A stretch of DNA of 64,000 nt, from contig NZ_CP026681.1 of the NCBI RefSeq assembly GCF_002949735.1, positions 4,106,501-4,170,500 on the forward strand. The letters are read 5' to 3'. Of the stretch, positions 1 through 9,775 are shown in pieces (positions within the stretch are counted from its first letter, which is position 1; each line of letters starts with the position of its first letter). Below the pieces are notes generated by a model. That model saw only the letters and a program-made list of their open reading frames with translations, did no database searches and was not told where the DNA came from. This stretch comes from Nostoc sp. 'Peltigera membranacea cyanobiont' N6. GTDB lineage: Bacteria > Cyanobacteriota > Cyanobacteriia > Cyanobacteriales > Nostocaceae. The position numbers were made by a program, and so were the translations under genes.

Positions 1-630
1 AATGCGGCTATTGGCAACAGCTAACAGTTTATCTCGTCCTTTCCAGGTTGCTTCCTCTGCTGCATGTGGCAAAATTGATTGGACAACAATTTCCGCTGTG
101 GGATGTGTCTTTCGGAGGTAATTGATAATTTGCCGTTGATTATCTAAAATTTCTCCATCGCTTATCCCCCGAATTAGATCGTTAATGCCAATCATCACAA
201 AAATCACCTCTGGCTGGGTGCGGTCAAATATTTTCAATCTTTTCAATAGGCCATTGCTGGTTTCCCCAGAAATCCCTTGGTTGAGCCAATTTTTGCCTTC
301 GGGTAATAACTCAGAGGGAAACCACAAACTCAGAGAATCTCCCGCCAGGATAGTTAAATGCGGAGTTCGTTGATCGGCTGCTACCTTGGCTTCTTGCTGG
401 AGGATATCTACCCACTCTTGGTAAGTGAGTTGGTGACGGCGACCCAAATCAGGTGTAGCAATTTTGGTTGAGTTGTTTAGGCTGATTGGTTCTGGGGATG
501 TTACTATCCCAAAAAAAGCGGCCAATCTCTGCTGTTGCCAGATTAGCAGAATGACCGCCAACATTAGGATGCCGTTGGTTAACAGCGAGAAAAATGCCCA
601 GATAGGAAAGGTTTTAAAAGAAGTAGACAC
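1..630 (-). CDS. SGNH/GDSL-type hydrolase, C-terminus beyond window edge
   Basis: Open reading frame of 210 codons that starts at GTG 630 and is still open at base 1. An in-frame stop lies just upstream, so GTG 630 is the only reasonable start. Residues 11-32 form one hydrophobic segment, giving a membrane-anchored protein with the catalytic domain outside. The domain has the block I motif AGDSLSLWFP (GDSL at about 97-100, Ser nucleophile) and the block III motif GIND (about 148-151). The Asp-x-x-His block lies beyond the edge. The family hydrolyses esters or acyl groups; the substrate cannot be read from sequence. It is convergent with nothing obvious and is separated by about 130 bases from the ammonium channel gene. 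Confidence 0.8.
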   Translation of the reverse strand, partial: MSTSFKTFPIWAFFSLLTNGILMLAVILLIWQQQRLAAFFGIVTSPEPISLNNSTKIATPDLGRRHQLTYQEWVDILQQEAKVAADQRTPHLTILAGDSLSLWFPSELLPEGKNWLNQGISGETSNGLLKRLKIFDRTQPEVIFVMIGINDLIRGISDGEILDNQRQIINYLRKTHPTAEIVVQSILPHAAEEATWKGRDKLLAVANSRI

Positions 631-762
631 GACTAGCGAAATTTACCAATTGTTTGAATCAAATTTTAACGCTAGCGATCGCAAATCAGCCCAATTTTGG
701 ATTTTTCTTTCAATCCCAACTCCCACCTTTTGTACAGATGCGATTCATCGCATCTCTCTTTA

Positions 763-2205
763 CTAAGTCGGACGATCGCCAAACTCGGAGTTGTAACCTT
801 CTTCACCGTGTTCGTTGATATCCAAACCTTGCAATTCAGCTTCCTCTTTAACACGCAGTCCGACTGTAGCATCAATCACTTTAAGAATAATCCACGTACC
901 AACACCTGCGATCAGATAGGCAACGGCAATTGCTACTAGTTCAACTCCCAATTCACCCAAATTACCACGCAGTACTCCGTCTTTACCTCCCCCATTAACT
1001 TGAGTTGTGGCAAAGATGGCCGTTAAAATTGCCCCCACTGTCCCACCAACACCATGCACGGGAAAGGTATCTAAAGCATCGTCAATTTGCAGCTTATGCT
1101 TGAAACTCACAGCATAGAAGCAAACAAAAGCGGTGATGAAACCAACTAAAATCGCTGATAGCGGTGTGACAAATCCGGCAGCGGGGGTGATGCCGACTAA
1201 ACCAGCAACGGCTCCTGTAGCTGCTCCCACAGCTGTTGGTTTACCCCGTAAAACTGCTTCCAAAATTAGCCACATTAAAGCTGCCGCCGCCGCCGCCGTA
1301 TTGGTGGCAACAAAGGCTGTTGTTGCTAAATTTGTTGTTAAGTTCCCAGAAGTTCCACTGGCAACAGATAAGGCACTCCCAGCGTTGAAACCGAACCAGC
1401 CAAACCAGAGTAAGCCAGCACCCAGCAAAATGAAAGGAACGTTGTGCGGGGGGCTAAGGCGATCGGGATGGGTTTTCCGAGGGCCAAGAACGATCGCTGC
1501 TACCAAGGCTGAAACGCCAGAACTAATATGAACTACTGTGCCACCTGCAAAGTCAAGGGCACCTAATCCACCGTACAAACCCAAGAATCCACCTTTCGCC
1601 CATACCATGTGGGCTAGGGGGGCGTAAACTAAGGTTGACCACAGCAACACAAATAGCGAATAGGCGCGGAAACTCATCCGTTCAACCAGCGCCCCAGAAA
1701 TTAAGGCTGGGGTGATAATGGCAAACATCGCTTGATAAATCGTGAATGCCTGGTGGGGAATCGTTCCGGCATAAGAGACGACATCAGCATATTTGGGGTC
1801 TCCTGCTTTCAGGACATCTTCATAAGGCAGATGCGGCAAGTAGCCTTGAGTCTCTAAACCGACACCGTTCAACCCAAACCATTGCAATCCACCGATGAAC
1901 GGCAACCCTGGTGCAAAAGAAAGACTATAACCCCAGAGAATCCAGGTAACTCCCACGATCGCCATCAACACAAAGCTCATCATCAATGTGTTTAGGATAT
2001 TGCGCGATCGCACAAATCCACCATAGAAAAACGCTAATCCTGGTGTCATTAACAGCACAAGCGCTGCTGAAATCAGCATAAATGCCGTATCTCCAGTATC
2101 AGCAGCAGGCACAGCAGCTGGTGTTTGGGCAAAAGCATTGCCCATCAGCGGCCCTCCCAAAAAGAGTAGGGTGATAACCCCAATCATCACAACTTTTTTC
2201 AACAC
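763..2205 (-). CDS. amt: Ammonium transporter (Amt/MEP/Rh family)
   Basis: 480-residue protein with an N-terminal signal-type segment (residues 1-27, ending AFAQ) followed by eleven hydrophobic segments, the usual Amt topology. Family signatures are visible: ALVLLMTPGLAFFYGG in the first helix, the FDFAGG-type motif here LDFAGGTVVHISSG, and FPVHGVGGTVGAI near the end with the pore His. It conducts ammonium across the cytoplasmic membrane for nitrogen assimilation. The first codon is GTG at 2205, followed by TTG, with a further in-frame ATG at 2187; AGGA lies 12 bases upstream of the GTG. The short acidic cytoplasmic tail ends in NSEFGDRPT. A GTA-N8-TAC sequence lies just upstream. Confidence 0.95.
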   Translation of the reverse strand: MLKKVVMIGVITLLFLGGPLMGNAFAQTPAAVPAADTGDTAFMLISAALVLLMTPGLAFFYGGFVRSRNILNTLMMSFVLMAIVGVTWILWGYSLSFAPGLPFIGGLQWFGLNGVGLETQGYLPHLPYEDVLKAGDPKYADVVSYAGTIPHQAFTIYQAMFAIITPALISGALVERMSFRAYSLFVLLWSTLVYAPLAHMVWAKGGFLGLYGGLGALDFAGGTVVHISSGVSALVAAIVLGPRKTHPDRLSPPHNVPFILLGAGLLWFGWFGFNAGSALSVASGTSGNLTTNLATTAFVATNTAAAAAALMWLILEAVLRGKPTAVGAATGAVAGLVGITPAAGFVTPLSAILVGFITAFVCFYAVSFKHKLQIDDALDTFPVHGVGGTVGAILTAIFATTQVNGGGKDGVLRGNLGELGVELVAIAVAYLIAGVGTWIILKVIDATVGLRVKEEAELQGLDINEHGEEGYNSEFGDRPT

Positions 2206-2234
2206 TTCTTTTTGTTCCTAAACACCAATAATTT

Positions 2235-2248
2235 GTATACTTAACTAC
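2235..2248. promoter_or_regulatory. NtcA-like site upstream of amt
   Basis: The sequence GTA-TACTTAAC-TAC matches the NtcA consensus GTA-N8-TAC exactly. Its centre is only about 37 bases upstream of the GTG start, and no TATAAT-like hexamer lies at the usual distance downstream. If used, it either drives a nearly leaderless mRNA starting inside the annotated start region (supporting the ATG at 2187) or acts in another way. NtcA control of amt genes is known in cyanobacteria. Confidence 0.35.
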
Positions 2249-2801
2249 ATTTGATTACTTTTGTCCGCACATTTTTGTCTTTAAAGTTACTTAAGTGGAG
2301 TTTTCTGGAAATGTTAACAAAAATATAATCCTGATTATTAAGTAGGTCGGCGCAATTAAAGCTAACTGGCAAAGTCTCTCATTTGTCATTGGTCATTAGT
2401 AAGGGCTTTAAGCCTGTTTATGTTTCGTAACATTTTTGGGGTTTTTCGCGTTAACTTACTTAGTTGCCAAGATTGAAATCAGGGTATGGTGATGCAATTT
2501 ACATCTTTTTTTTTGAAGAATAGCATTTTCTTGAACCGCTACAAAATTACCAATTTTTAGTTACCTACTATTACAAACCAAGATACTTGTGAGATTTTAC
2601 AATATTTGTGAATTCTCAGAGAATTTACATAAATATGTTGTGAATTATCTTTATATCTTTCGCATAAGCGCATTTATACTTAAATAAGTGCGCTTATGCG
2701 ATTAGTAGCAAAAAAAACTTTGCGATTTTGCGTGAGGTTATTATCTGTTTAAAAGGGAATACTATAAAAGTTATTGGTCGAAAATAATTTAGTACTTTTA
2801 C
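2249..2801. other. Long intergenic region between amt and the YnfA-like gene
   Basis: About 550 AT-rich bases without a convincing gene. It holds the 13-bp inverted repeat at 2660-2701 listed separately. It presumably contains the amt promoter. No RNA gene is recognised. Confidence 0.5.
2660..2701. repeat. Perfect 13-bp inverted repeat, 16-bp spacer
   Basis: Arms TCGCATAAGCGCA (2660-2672) and its exact reverse complement (2689-2701) are separated by an AT-rich 16-base spacer that is itself partly symmetric. There is no T-run after either arm, so it reads more like an operator or a recombination/binding site than a terminator. It lies between the divergent side of amt and the 3' end of the YnfA-like gene. 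Confidence 0.6.
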
Positions 2802-3125
2802 TTAAGTTCTGGGTGCAAACATGATAATTGAAACACCTACCAAAGCTAAACAAGCTCCTATTAGTTCGTAGCGGTCTGGAGTTACCCCGTCTACCTTCCA
2901 ACCCCAAAGCATTGCCATTACAATAAACACACCGCCGTAAGCTGCATACACTCTGCCAAAATTTGCCGATTGGAGAGTTGCAATCACCCCATAGAAAGCT
3001 AAAGCCATTCCCCCCAATATGCCCCACCAAAATGGCTTGTCTTCACGTAACCACAACCAGATTAGGTAGCCACCCCCAATTTCAAATAAACCAGCCCAGA
3101 AAAAATACAGCAGAGACTTAATCAT
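2802..3125 (-). CDS. YnfA/UPF0060-family small membrane protein
   Basis: 107 residues with four hydrophobic segments (about 5-24, 31-50, 58-78, 85-105). It is typical of the UPF0060 (YnfA) family in length and in motifs such as FEIGGGYLIWLWLRE near the N-terminus, GRVYAAYGGVF in the middle, and the GWKVDG...DRYELIGA stretch before the last helix. The family is related to small multidrug-resistance transporters, but its physiological substrate is not settled. The ATG start at 3125 is the only start giving the complete first helix. It stands alone, without an operon partner. Confidence 0.85.
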   Translation of the reverse strand: MIKSLLYFFWAGLFEIGGGYLIWLWLREDKPFWWGILGGMALAFYGVIATLQSANFGRVYAAYGGVFIVMAMLWGWKVDGVTPDRYELIGACLALVGVSIIMFAPRT

Positions 3126-3228
3126 TACGATCGATTTTTTAATAAGGTCGAACTCAGTAAAATTACGCTAACGCTTTTAACTAAACTATTGTCATTAATT
3201 AAAGTAAGTTTGTTGAACAAATTGGTTA

Positions 3229-3365
3229 CTGGGGATTGGGGACTGGGGACTGGAGACTGGGGACTCGGTACTAAGGAATGGGGAGAAACAAGATAAGGAC
3301 TTCTTTTTTAATAATTCCCCCTAACCCCCAATCCCCAGTCCCTAATCCCCATTCCCTAATCCCCC
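3229..3365. repeat. Short tandem GGGGA(T/C)T-type repeats in inverted arrangement
   Basis: Repeats of GGGGACT/GGGGATT on one side (about 3229-3283) and the complementary CCCCAAT/CCCCAGT repeats on the other (about 3318-3363), so the region can fold back on itself. This repeat class recurs at 16517, 25310, 38760 and elsewhere in the window and is characteristic of Nostoc-type intergenic DNA. Confidence 0.75.
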
Positions 3366-3387
3366 AGAATGTAGATAAGGCTTAAGG

Positions 3388-6300
3388 ATGAAAGCACCAT
3401 TACCTGATAACGAAGCACAGAGAATCGAGACGCTTTTGGAGTATAAGATTCTCGATACGCCACCTGAAGCCGCTTTTGACGACATCACCCGTTTAGCATC
3501 GTATATTTGTCAGACTCCTATTGCCTTAATTAGCTTAATTGATACAAATCGCCAGTGGTTTAAGTCAAAAGTCGGCTTGGAAGCTCTAGAAACACATCGA
3601 GATTTGGCATTCTGTGCCCATGCTATTCTACAGCCTGATGTTTTTGTTGTGCCTGATGCAACAGATGACGAACGGTTCGCCACCAACCCACTAGTAACAT
3701 CTGACCCAAATATTCGCTTTTATGCTGGCGTTCCTCTGACTAATCCAGAGGGATATGCGTTCGGAACCCTGTGTGTAATTGACTACGTACCACGCGAACT
3801 TACCCCAGATCAGATAGAGGCATTACGAACATTAGGTCGTCAAGTCATCAAGCAACTGGAATTACGCCGAAATTTAGCAAGTTTGGTATTTGTGACTAAA
3901 AAAGGCAAGCAGGCACAGAAGGTAAGCAAACAATTTTTTAAAAAGATTGCGGCAGGTTTTGGTCTAGCATCAGTAATTTTAGTTTTGATTGGTGTAGTTT
4001 CCTATCAAAATACAAGAGTATCTATTAATAATCGCAGTATAGTAAAAAATACTTATAAAAAAATCAACACCCTAGAAGAACTACTATCTCAGATCAAGGA
4101 TGCGGAGAATGGGCAACATAGTTATATTCTCACTGGCAAAGAAAATTATTTAAAACCTTATCAAGAAGCAGTTGCCAACATCGATCGAGAAATTGCCAAA
4201 CTAAAAAATTTATCTACAGATGAACCAAACCAAGAAAAGCAGATTGCAACCCTTGAATCCCTGATTACAGCTAAACTTACTGAACTAAAACAGACTATCG
4301 ACTTACGCCAGAACAAGGGATTAGAGGCGGCGTTGCAGGTGCTACTGACAGATAAAAGTCAAAATCTCATGGATGATATCCGCAAGGTGAGCAATGAGAT
4401 AGAGAATGAGGAAAGGGCGCGGCATCAGCAAGTGTCACAAGCAGCAAAAGCTTGGACTCGCAAAACAACTGTAACAATTGCGATCGCTATTTGCCTAAGT
4501 TTTATCATTCTTGTTGTAGTTTACTACTTTATCTATCGTGAAGTCACTGAGCGCAAAAGGACAGAAGAAACCTTAAATCATGAACGCAATTTTATCTCAG
4601 CAGTCCTTGATACAGCTAGCGCGTTGGTAATAGTTCTCGATTCTCAAGGGCAAATCGTTCGTTTCAATCAAGCTTGCGAGCAAATAACAGGTTACTCCTT
4701 CGATGAGGTGAGGGGTAGGTGTTTCTGGAACTTGTTCTTACTTCCTGAAGAGGTGGAGTCGGTTAAAGCAGTTTTTGAGGAATTGCTAACTGGTAGAGGC
4801 TTTCTGGAGAAAGAGAACTATTGGGTAATGAAGGATGGTAGTCGCCGACTAATTGCCTGGTCGAATACCTTTTTAAAAAACTATGAAGGGTCAGTGGAAT
4901 ACATCGTTAGTACTGGCACTGACATCACCGATCGCAAGCGATCGCAACAGCAGCTAATTGCACAATATGCTGCAACCCGCGTTTTGGCGGAGTCCACGAC
5001 GATCGGCGAGGCTACCCCCCAAATCTTACAAGGGATCTGTGAGAGTTTGGGATGGGATTTAGGGGAAATTTGGATGGTGGATCTGCAAGCAAATGTGCTG
5101 CGCCTTTCGGACATCTGGCATAAAGCCTCCCTTGAGGTGCAAGAATTTACAGCACTGAAGCGGCAAACCACCTTTATAAAAGGAGTTGGACTACCTGGGC
5201 GTGTCTGGGCTAATTCCGAACCTGTTTGGCTTACTGATATCGTCAAGGATCTGAATTTCCCTCACTTCCAAATCGCCAATCAAATAGGATTACACGCCGC
5301 TTTCGGTTTTCCGATCCGCAGTGGTAACAAAATCCTCGGTGTGATTACCTGCTTCAATCGTGAAATCCAACCACCCCATCCAGATTTAGCCAAAACGATG
5401 AATTCCATCGGCGAGCAAGTAGGGCAGTTTATTCAAAGGAAACAGGCTGAAGAGGAATTGCAACGCCAAAACTTGCGATCGCAACTATTCACCGAAATCA
5501 CCCTTAAGATTCGCCAGTCTTTGCAAATCGAAGAAATTCTCCAAATTACTGTCGAAGAGGTACAAAAGATTCTCCAGACTGACCGAGTTTTGATCTATCA
5601 GCTTTTACCAGATGAATCTGCAACCACGGTCACGGAAGCAGTAGTTTCTGGCTTACCGACAATCAAAGAGCAAAACATCTCCGGCCCATACTTTAGAGCA
5701 GAATATCTCCAGCAGTACTATCTACAGCAATACCGTCAAGGACGGGTTTTCGGGCTGGCTGAATTGGATCTGCTGGAACTCCAACAAAGCAATCTGGAAT
5801 TGTTACAACAGTTTGGAGTCAAAGTCAATTTGGTTGTACCCATACTTGTCAAAGACGAACTTCGCGGTTTGCTCATAGTCCATCAGTGTGATGATTCCCA
5901 CCAATGGTCTAGTTTTGAAACCGAACTTTTGCGGCAAATAGCCGACCAAGTAGGTATTGCCTTAGCCCAAGCCCAACTATTAGCAGCAGAAACTCGTCAG
6001 CGACAAGAACTTGAAATTGCCCGTCGCCAAGCTGAATTAGCTTCTCAGACGAAAAGTGCCTTTTTAGCAAATATAAGTCATGAAATTCGCACTCCGATGA
6101 ATGCTGTTTTGGGAATGACCAGTTTGGTATTAGATACTCCCTTAGACGCAGAACAGCGAGAATTTATTGAAATAATTCGGATTAGTGGAGACGCTCTTTT
6201 AAGTTTAATCAACGAGATTTTGGATCTTTCCAAACTTGAAGTTGGAGAGATGGCTCTAGAAACTCTAGATTTTGACCTATCCACTTGTGTTGAAGAACTG

Positions 6301-8067
6301 TTAGATTTATTAGCTCCTTCAGCCCATAATAAAGGATTGGAAATTGCCGCACTGATCGATCGCAATGTCCCCATCCACCTCAAAGGAGATGCTGGTAGAC
6401 TGCGGCAAATTCTGATGAACTTGATGAGCAACGCTATTAAGTTCACTAGCAGTGGTGAAGTATTTGTGGAAGCAGAATTATCTTCCCTTTCCGCGACTAC
6501 AGCCACGATTCATTTTGCCATCACAGATACAGGTCTTGGTATTAGCCCTGAAGACCAACGCAAACTCTTTACGCCATTTACTCAAGTGGATGCTTCTACC
6601 ACTCGCAAGTATGGTGGTACTGGTTTAGGATTAGCCATCTGTAAACAACTGGTGACTTTGATGGGAGGAGTAATTGGGGTAGAAAGTCAGATGGGGAAAG
6701 GCTCGAAGTTTTGGTTTGAAGTCCCTTTTACCAAGCAACTTGACCCTGTTTTACCAAAATCCGAAGGCGGACTTTTGAACAATCGTCGCTTGTTAGTGGT
6801 AGACAGCAATGCTACTAATTGCAAAATTGTCTACCATCAAGCTACTAGGTGGGGAATGCAGGTAGATCGATCTGACAGTATTCCTGCTGCCCTGAAAGCT
6901 ATTCAGGAAGCTTGTGAGCAGAAGAATTCCTATGATGTAGTCTTGGTTGATATGGAGGTGCCTCAAACAAATGGCATGACTTTAGAAGAACAAATTAAAG
7001 CCAATTCGGCAATTGCTGACATCCCTTTGATTGTTCTCACCTCTATTAATCAACGCGCTCAAATGCAACGGGCGCTGAAAGTAGGATTTGCTGCTTATTT
7101 AGTCAAACCCCTTAAGCCATCTCGACTCCTCGATACTATTATGACTATTCTAAAAACTCAGCCGGAAGCGGAACAAGGGGCTAGAGACTTAAGGTTAGAG
7201 GCTACTAAAGAAATTCCAAGTACAGAAACTTCCAGCATTCTTAATTCTTCCGTTAATGCCTCTACTAAATCTAAGTTAAGAATTCTCTTAGCTGAAGATA
7301 ATTTGGTGAATCAAAAAGTAGCCTTAAAGCAACTCCAGAGTTTGGGCTACAAAGCCGATGTCGTTGCCAATGGCAAGGAAGTCTTGCAGTTATTAGAAAA
7401 AATTCCTTACGATTTGATTCTAATGGATTGCCAAATGCCAATTCTTGATGGTTTAGAAACTACAAAAGAAATTCATCGTTGGCAAGAGGATATTTTTGCT
7501 CTGCGTCGTCGTCCTGTGGTAATTGCAATGACGGCTAATGCAATGAAAGAAGACGAACAAATGTGTCTCAATGCAGGAATGGATGACTATCTGAGTAAGC
7601 CAATATTTAAAGAAAAATTAGCTGCGACTCTAGAGCATTGGACAGGCGCGATCTTCTCGCAACAAGAGGCAGTTGTGTACGAACAAACAGTTCCCAGCAC
7701 AAACAACGGCACAGTTGACCTAGAAATTGATTGGGAACACTTGCATCGAATATCGGGAAATGACGCAGAATTTGAATTAAGTTTATTGCAAGTATGCGTT
7801 GAAGATATTAAACCCCGTTTAGAGATAATTAAAGCAGCGATCGCGGCTAATGACTTTGGACAAATTGTGCGAGAAACTCATCATCTCAAAGGTGCGAGTA
7901 CCAATATTGGAGCCAGAGGTATGTATCTAGCGGCTGACAAACTAGAAAAATTAGCTTACCATCAACAGCTTAGAGATGCTACTAAGTTAATTTTAGAGTT
8001 AAAAGAATTTGTCAACTCCATTGAAGATTTTTTAACAAGAAGTAATTCAGGAGCTAGGGGTCAATAG
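3388..8067 (+). CDS. Multi-sensor hybrid histidine kinase (GAF-CHASE3-PAS-GAF-GAF-HisKA-HATPase-REC-REC-HPt)
   Basis: 1559 residues. In order: cytoplasmic GAF (about 20-165); TM1 (about 188-207); a CHASE3-like extracytoplasmic helical domain (about 208-355); TM2 (about 360-383); PAS (about 395-520); a GAF (about 530-690); a second, phytochrome-like GAF (about 700-870); HisKA with the H-box SHEIRTP, phospho-acceptor His898; HATPase with DTGLGIS and GGTGLGLAI; a receiver containing VDMEVP; a second receiver with phospho-acceptor Asp1347 in LILMDCQMP; and an HPt domain with His1498 in THHLKG. It should autophosphorylate and relay through its own receivers to HPt. In the phytochrome-like GAF, the place where bilin-binding proteins carry Cys-His reads Ser801-Asn802, so bilin attachment is not expected. 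No response regulator gene is adjacent. Confidence 0.93.
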   Translation: MKAPLPDNEAQRIETLLEYKILDTPPEAAFDDITRLASYICQTPIALISLIDTNRQWFKSKVGLEALETHRDLAFCAHAILQPDVFVVPDATDDERFATNPLVTSDPNIRFYAGVPLTNPEGYAFGTLCVIDYVPRELTPDQIEALRTLGRQVIKQLELRRNLASLVFVTKKGKQAQKVSKQFFKKIAAGFGLASVILVLIGVVSYQNTRVSINNRSIVKNTYKKINTLEELLSQIKDAENGQHSYILTGKENYLKPYQEAVANIDREIAKLKNLSTDEPNQEKQIATLESLITAKLTELKQTIDLRQNKGLEAALQVLLTDKSQNLMDDIRKVSNEIENEERARHQQVSQAAKAWTRKTTVTIAIAICLSFIILVVVYYFIYREVTERKRTEETLNHERNFISAVLDTASALVIVLDSQGQIVRFNQACEQITGYSFDEVRGRCFWNLFLLPEEVESVKAVFEELLTGRGFLEKENYWVMKDGSRRLIAWSNTFLKNYEGSVEYIVSTGTDITDRKRSQQQLIAQYAATRVLAESTTIGEATPQILQGICESLGWDLGEIWMVDLQANVLRLSDIWHKASLEVQEFTALKRQTTFIKGVGLPGRVWANSEPVWLTDIVKDLNFPHFQIANQIGLHAAFGFPIRSGNKILGVITCFNREIQPPHPDLAKTMNSIGEQVGQFIQRKQAEEELQRQNLRSQLFTEITLKIRQSLQIEEILQITVEEVQKILQTDRVLIYQLLPDESATTVTEAVVSGLPTIKEQNISGPYFRAEYLQQYYLQQYRQGRVFGLAELDLLELQQSNLELLQQFGVKVNLVVPILVKDELRGLLIVHQCDDSHQWSSFETELLRQIADQVGIALAQAQLLAAETRQRQELEIARRQAELASQTKSAFLANISHEIRTPMNAVLGMTSLVLDTPLDAEQREFIEIIRISGDALLSLINEILDLSKLEVGEMALETLDFDLSTCVEELLDLLAPSAHNKGLEIAALIDRNVPIHLKGDAGRLRQILMNLMSNAIKFTSSGEVFVEAELSSLSATTATIHFAITDTGLGISPEDQRKLFTPFTQVDASTTRKYGGTGLGLAICKQLVTLMGGVIGVESQMGKGSKFWFEVPFTKQLDPVLPKSEGGLLNNRRLLVVDSNATNCKIVYHQATRWGMQVDRSDSIPAALKAIQEACEQKNSYDVVLVDMEVPQTNGMTLEEQIKANSAIADIPLIVLTSINQRAQMQRALKVGFAAYLVKPLKPSRLLDTIMTILKTQPEAEQGARDLRLEATKEIPSTETSSILNSSVNASTKSKLRILLAEDNLVNQKVALKQLQSLGYKADVVANGKEVLQLLEKIPYDLILMDCQMPILDGLETTKEIHRWQEDIFALRRRPVVIAMTANAMKEDEQMCLNAGMDDYLSKPIFKEKLAATLEHWTGAIFSQQEAVVYEQTVPSTNNGTVDLEIDWEHLHRISGNDAEFELSLLQVCVEDIKPRLEIIKAAIAANDFGQIVRETHHLKGASTNIGARGMYLAADKLEKLAYHQQLRDATKLILELKEFVNSIEDFLTRSNSGARGQ

Positions 8068-8326
8068 TTTTGTTTGGCAGAAGCAGGAGATAGAAACTTT
8101 CTATGTGTATATTTTATACCTAGCTTACTTGAAAACTACTGTTAAGATGCAAAAACTGCCTTGATGTATACGTACCAGAATAATATTATACAAAAATTTA
8201 CAAGGTTTTCGTAAAAAAATCTGCATATAATCTTCCAATATCTCCAGCAACATTAGACGACAGGTTTGCTGATATAGTAACTGATACCGTCGGTACTTGA
8301 CGATTTATCATTATTCAAGAGGTCTT

Positions 8327-8749
8327 ATGAAACGCTTAATCTACATCATCCCTGTTGCCGCAATTGGTTTACTGACATTGGTCGGATGCAACAGCGATCA
8401 AAAATCTACTACCCAGACTCCTGCTACCACTGAAACAACTGCGGCGACAACAGTATCAAAAACTCCTGTTGCTACACAGGGAGGTTTTGATACTTTGGTC
8501 GGTGTAGTTTCAAATACAAAAACTGCGGTTCAAGCCGGAAAGTTTGACACAGCCCAACAGGAATTTAATAAGTTTGAAAACGCTTGGTCTAAGGTTGAGG
8601 ATGGTGTCAAAACTAAATCTTCAAAAACCTATAATGTAATCGAAGATACTGCGACCCAGGTGAAGGGTTCGCTGAAAGCTAAAGATAAAGCGAAATCTCT
8701 TAAAGGGTTACAAACGCTTAACACAAATATCGCCACTGTTTCTAAGTAA
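8327..8749 (+). CDS. Small secreted lipoprotein, Thr/Ala linker plus helical domain
   Basis: 140 residues starting at ATG 8327, preceded by AAGAGG at the right distance. An upstream TTG (8297) has no ribosome site. A lipoprotein signal ends in LTLVGC, with Cys at about residue 21, so the protein is expected to be lipid-anchored outside the cytoplasmic membrane. Residues 25-50 are Thr/Ala-rich linker. The rest is an amphipathic helical domain resembling the small periplasmic helical domains found near PepSY or iron-uptake proteins, but I cannot assign a family. A strong hairpin follows at 8848, then a PepSY-type gene. Confidence 0.7.
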   Translation: MKRLIYIIPVAAIGLLTLVGCNSDQKSTTQTPATTETTAATTVSKTPVATQGGFDTLVGVVSNTKTAVQAGKFDTAQQEFNKFENAWSKVEDGVKTKSSKTYNVIEDTATQVKGSLKAKDKAKSLKGLQTLNTNIATVSK

Positions 8750-8847
8750 GAAGTGAGAACCACAAATTAGCAGATTTTTCACCGAAAATCGGCGATAATC
8801 CGACTCTTTTAATGGATATCCGAGATAGCCGCCCGCCGATTTAGTCA

Positions 8848-8885
8848 TTAGTCAAAAGTCATTGGTACTAATGACTTTTGACTAA
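8848..8885. terminator. 16-bp perfect hairpin between lipoprotein and PepSY-type genes
   Basis: Arms TTAGTCAAAAGTCATT and its exact reverse complement are separated by six bases. It sits 100 bases after the lipoprotein stop and 39 before the next start. It could be a bidirectional terminator or one of the 'GTCATTAGTCA'-type intergenic repeats seen also at 42560 and 42740. Confidence 0.5.
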
Positions 8886-8924
8886 CAATATAATGACTTT
8901 GATTTCTCCAGGAGATTTTGGATA

Positions 8925-9206
8925 ATGCGTTCATTTCGCAAATACCACCGGACTCTAGCGATTATTTTGGCTTTACCGCTTGCTGTAACATTGTTAACTG
9001 GTATTGCAGTTACGCTGGTAGGTGAATGGTCAGCTAACCTTGGAGTTCCTCGTAGTCTACTGCTTTCGATTCATCGTGGTGAAATCTTCGGTTTAGAGGG
9101 AATCTACCCGATTTTGAACGGACTAGGGCTATTGGGGTTATTGGTTACTGGATTAAGTATGACTAGTTTGTTTGGTAGGAAAAAGCCAAAATCTGGAAAT
9201 AATTAG
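8925..9206 (+). CDS. Small PepSY-associated transmembrane protein
   Basis: 93 residues: a short basic N-terminus (RSFRKYHRTLAI) typical of the first helix of PepSY-associated TM proteins, helix about 11-32, a short loop containing SIHRGEIFGLEG, a second helix about 46-68, and a basic tail. CCAGGAG precedes the ATG. The family occurs with iron reductases and other membrane enzymes; no such partner is visible here apart from the upstream lipoprotein. Confidence 0.7.
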   Translation: MRSFRKYHRTLAIILALPLAVTLLTGIAVTLVGEWSANLGVPRSLLLSIHRGEIFGLEGIYPILNGLGLLGLLVTGLSMTSLFGRKKPKSGNN

Positions 9207-9775
9207 TCAAGAGCGATCGCAATCTTTTAAAGTATAAAAACAAGTAAGTTACCCTGCGATCGCAAAGAATCCCAAAGGAAAAATCAATAAACTTCTTACA
9301 GAAATTGGGAAAAGGAGTAATAAAAAACCCTTTCCCTTTAACATACATCTGTTTCCCCCCTCTTGCAAAAGCTACTTTTGCAAGAGACTCCATAAGTTGC
9401 ACCCACAAGGAGCAATGAAATATTTCTTCTCCCTGCGTCCCATTCCCTCACTAAATCGACATTCCATAGAATTTGGACAGACATAACTTTTTCAATTCTT
9501 TGACAAGCTCCTGTCACATCAAGCTCTTAACTTTAAAATATTAGTCTTGGCGAAATAATTAGACATGACAAGAATCAGAAAATATTTCCCAATTCTTTAC
9601 TTTTACCTTTGAAAGTCAAGTTGCAAACCGATTGCACTCATAAGTAAAGTTAGCGCCTTAATTGTCAAAAATCAGAATTGCATTCTAATTTCATTTCTGA
9701 ATGTCATACTAATTATGTCAGATTGAAATTTCTTTCCCTCTAAAGCAACAAGTCTTTCTCAAGGTTCAAATAACT
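9207..9775. other. Intergenic region upstream of the sigma factor gene
   Basis: About 570 bases without a convincing gene. A minus-strand frame at 9163-9408 has no family signature or ribosome site and was dropped. The 200 bases before the sigma gene are AT-rich and presumably hold its promoter. Confidence 0.4.

Noticed and set aside
2749..3030. Alternative minus-strand frame over the YnfA-like gene
   Set aside because: It has no family signature; the 107-residue frame at 2802-3125 matches UPF0060 over its whole length.
3229..3365. CRISPR array
   Set aside because: Units are 7-8 bases with no spacers; they are short tandem repeats of the Nostoc type. No CRISPR array is seen in the window.
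9163..9408. Minus-strand protein of 81 residues
   Set aside because: It overlaps the end of the PepSY-type gene, lacks a ribosome site and has no recognisable domain.
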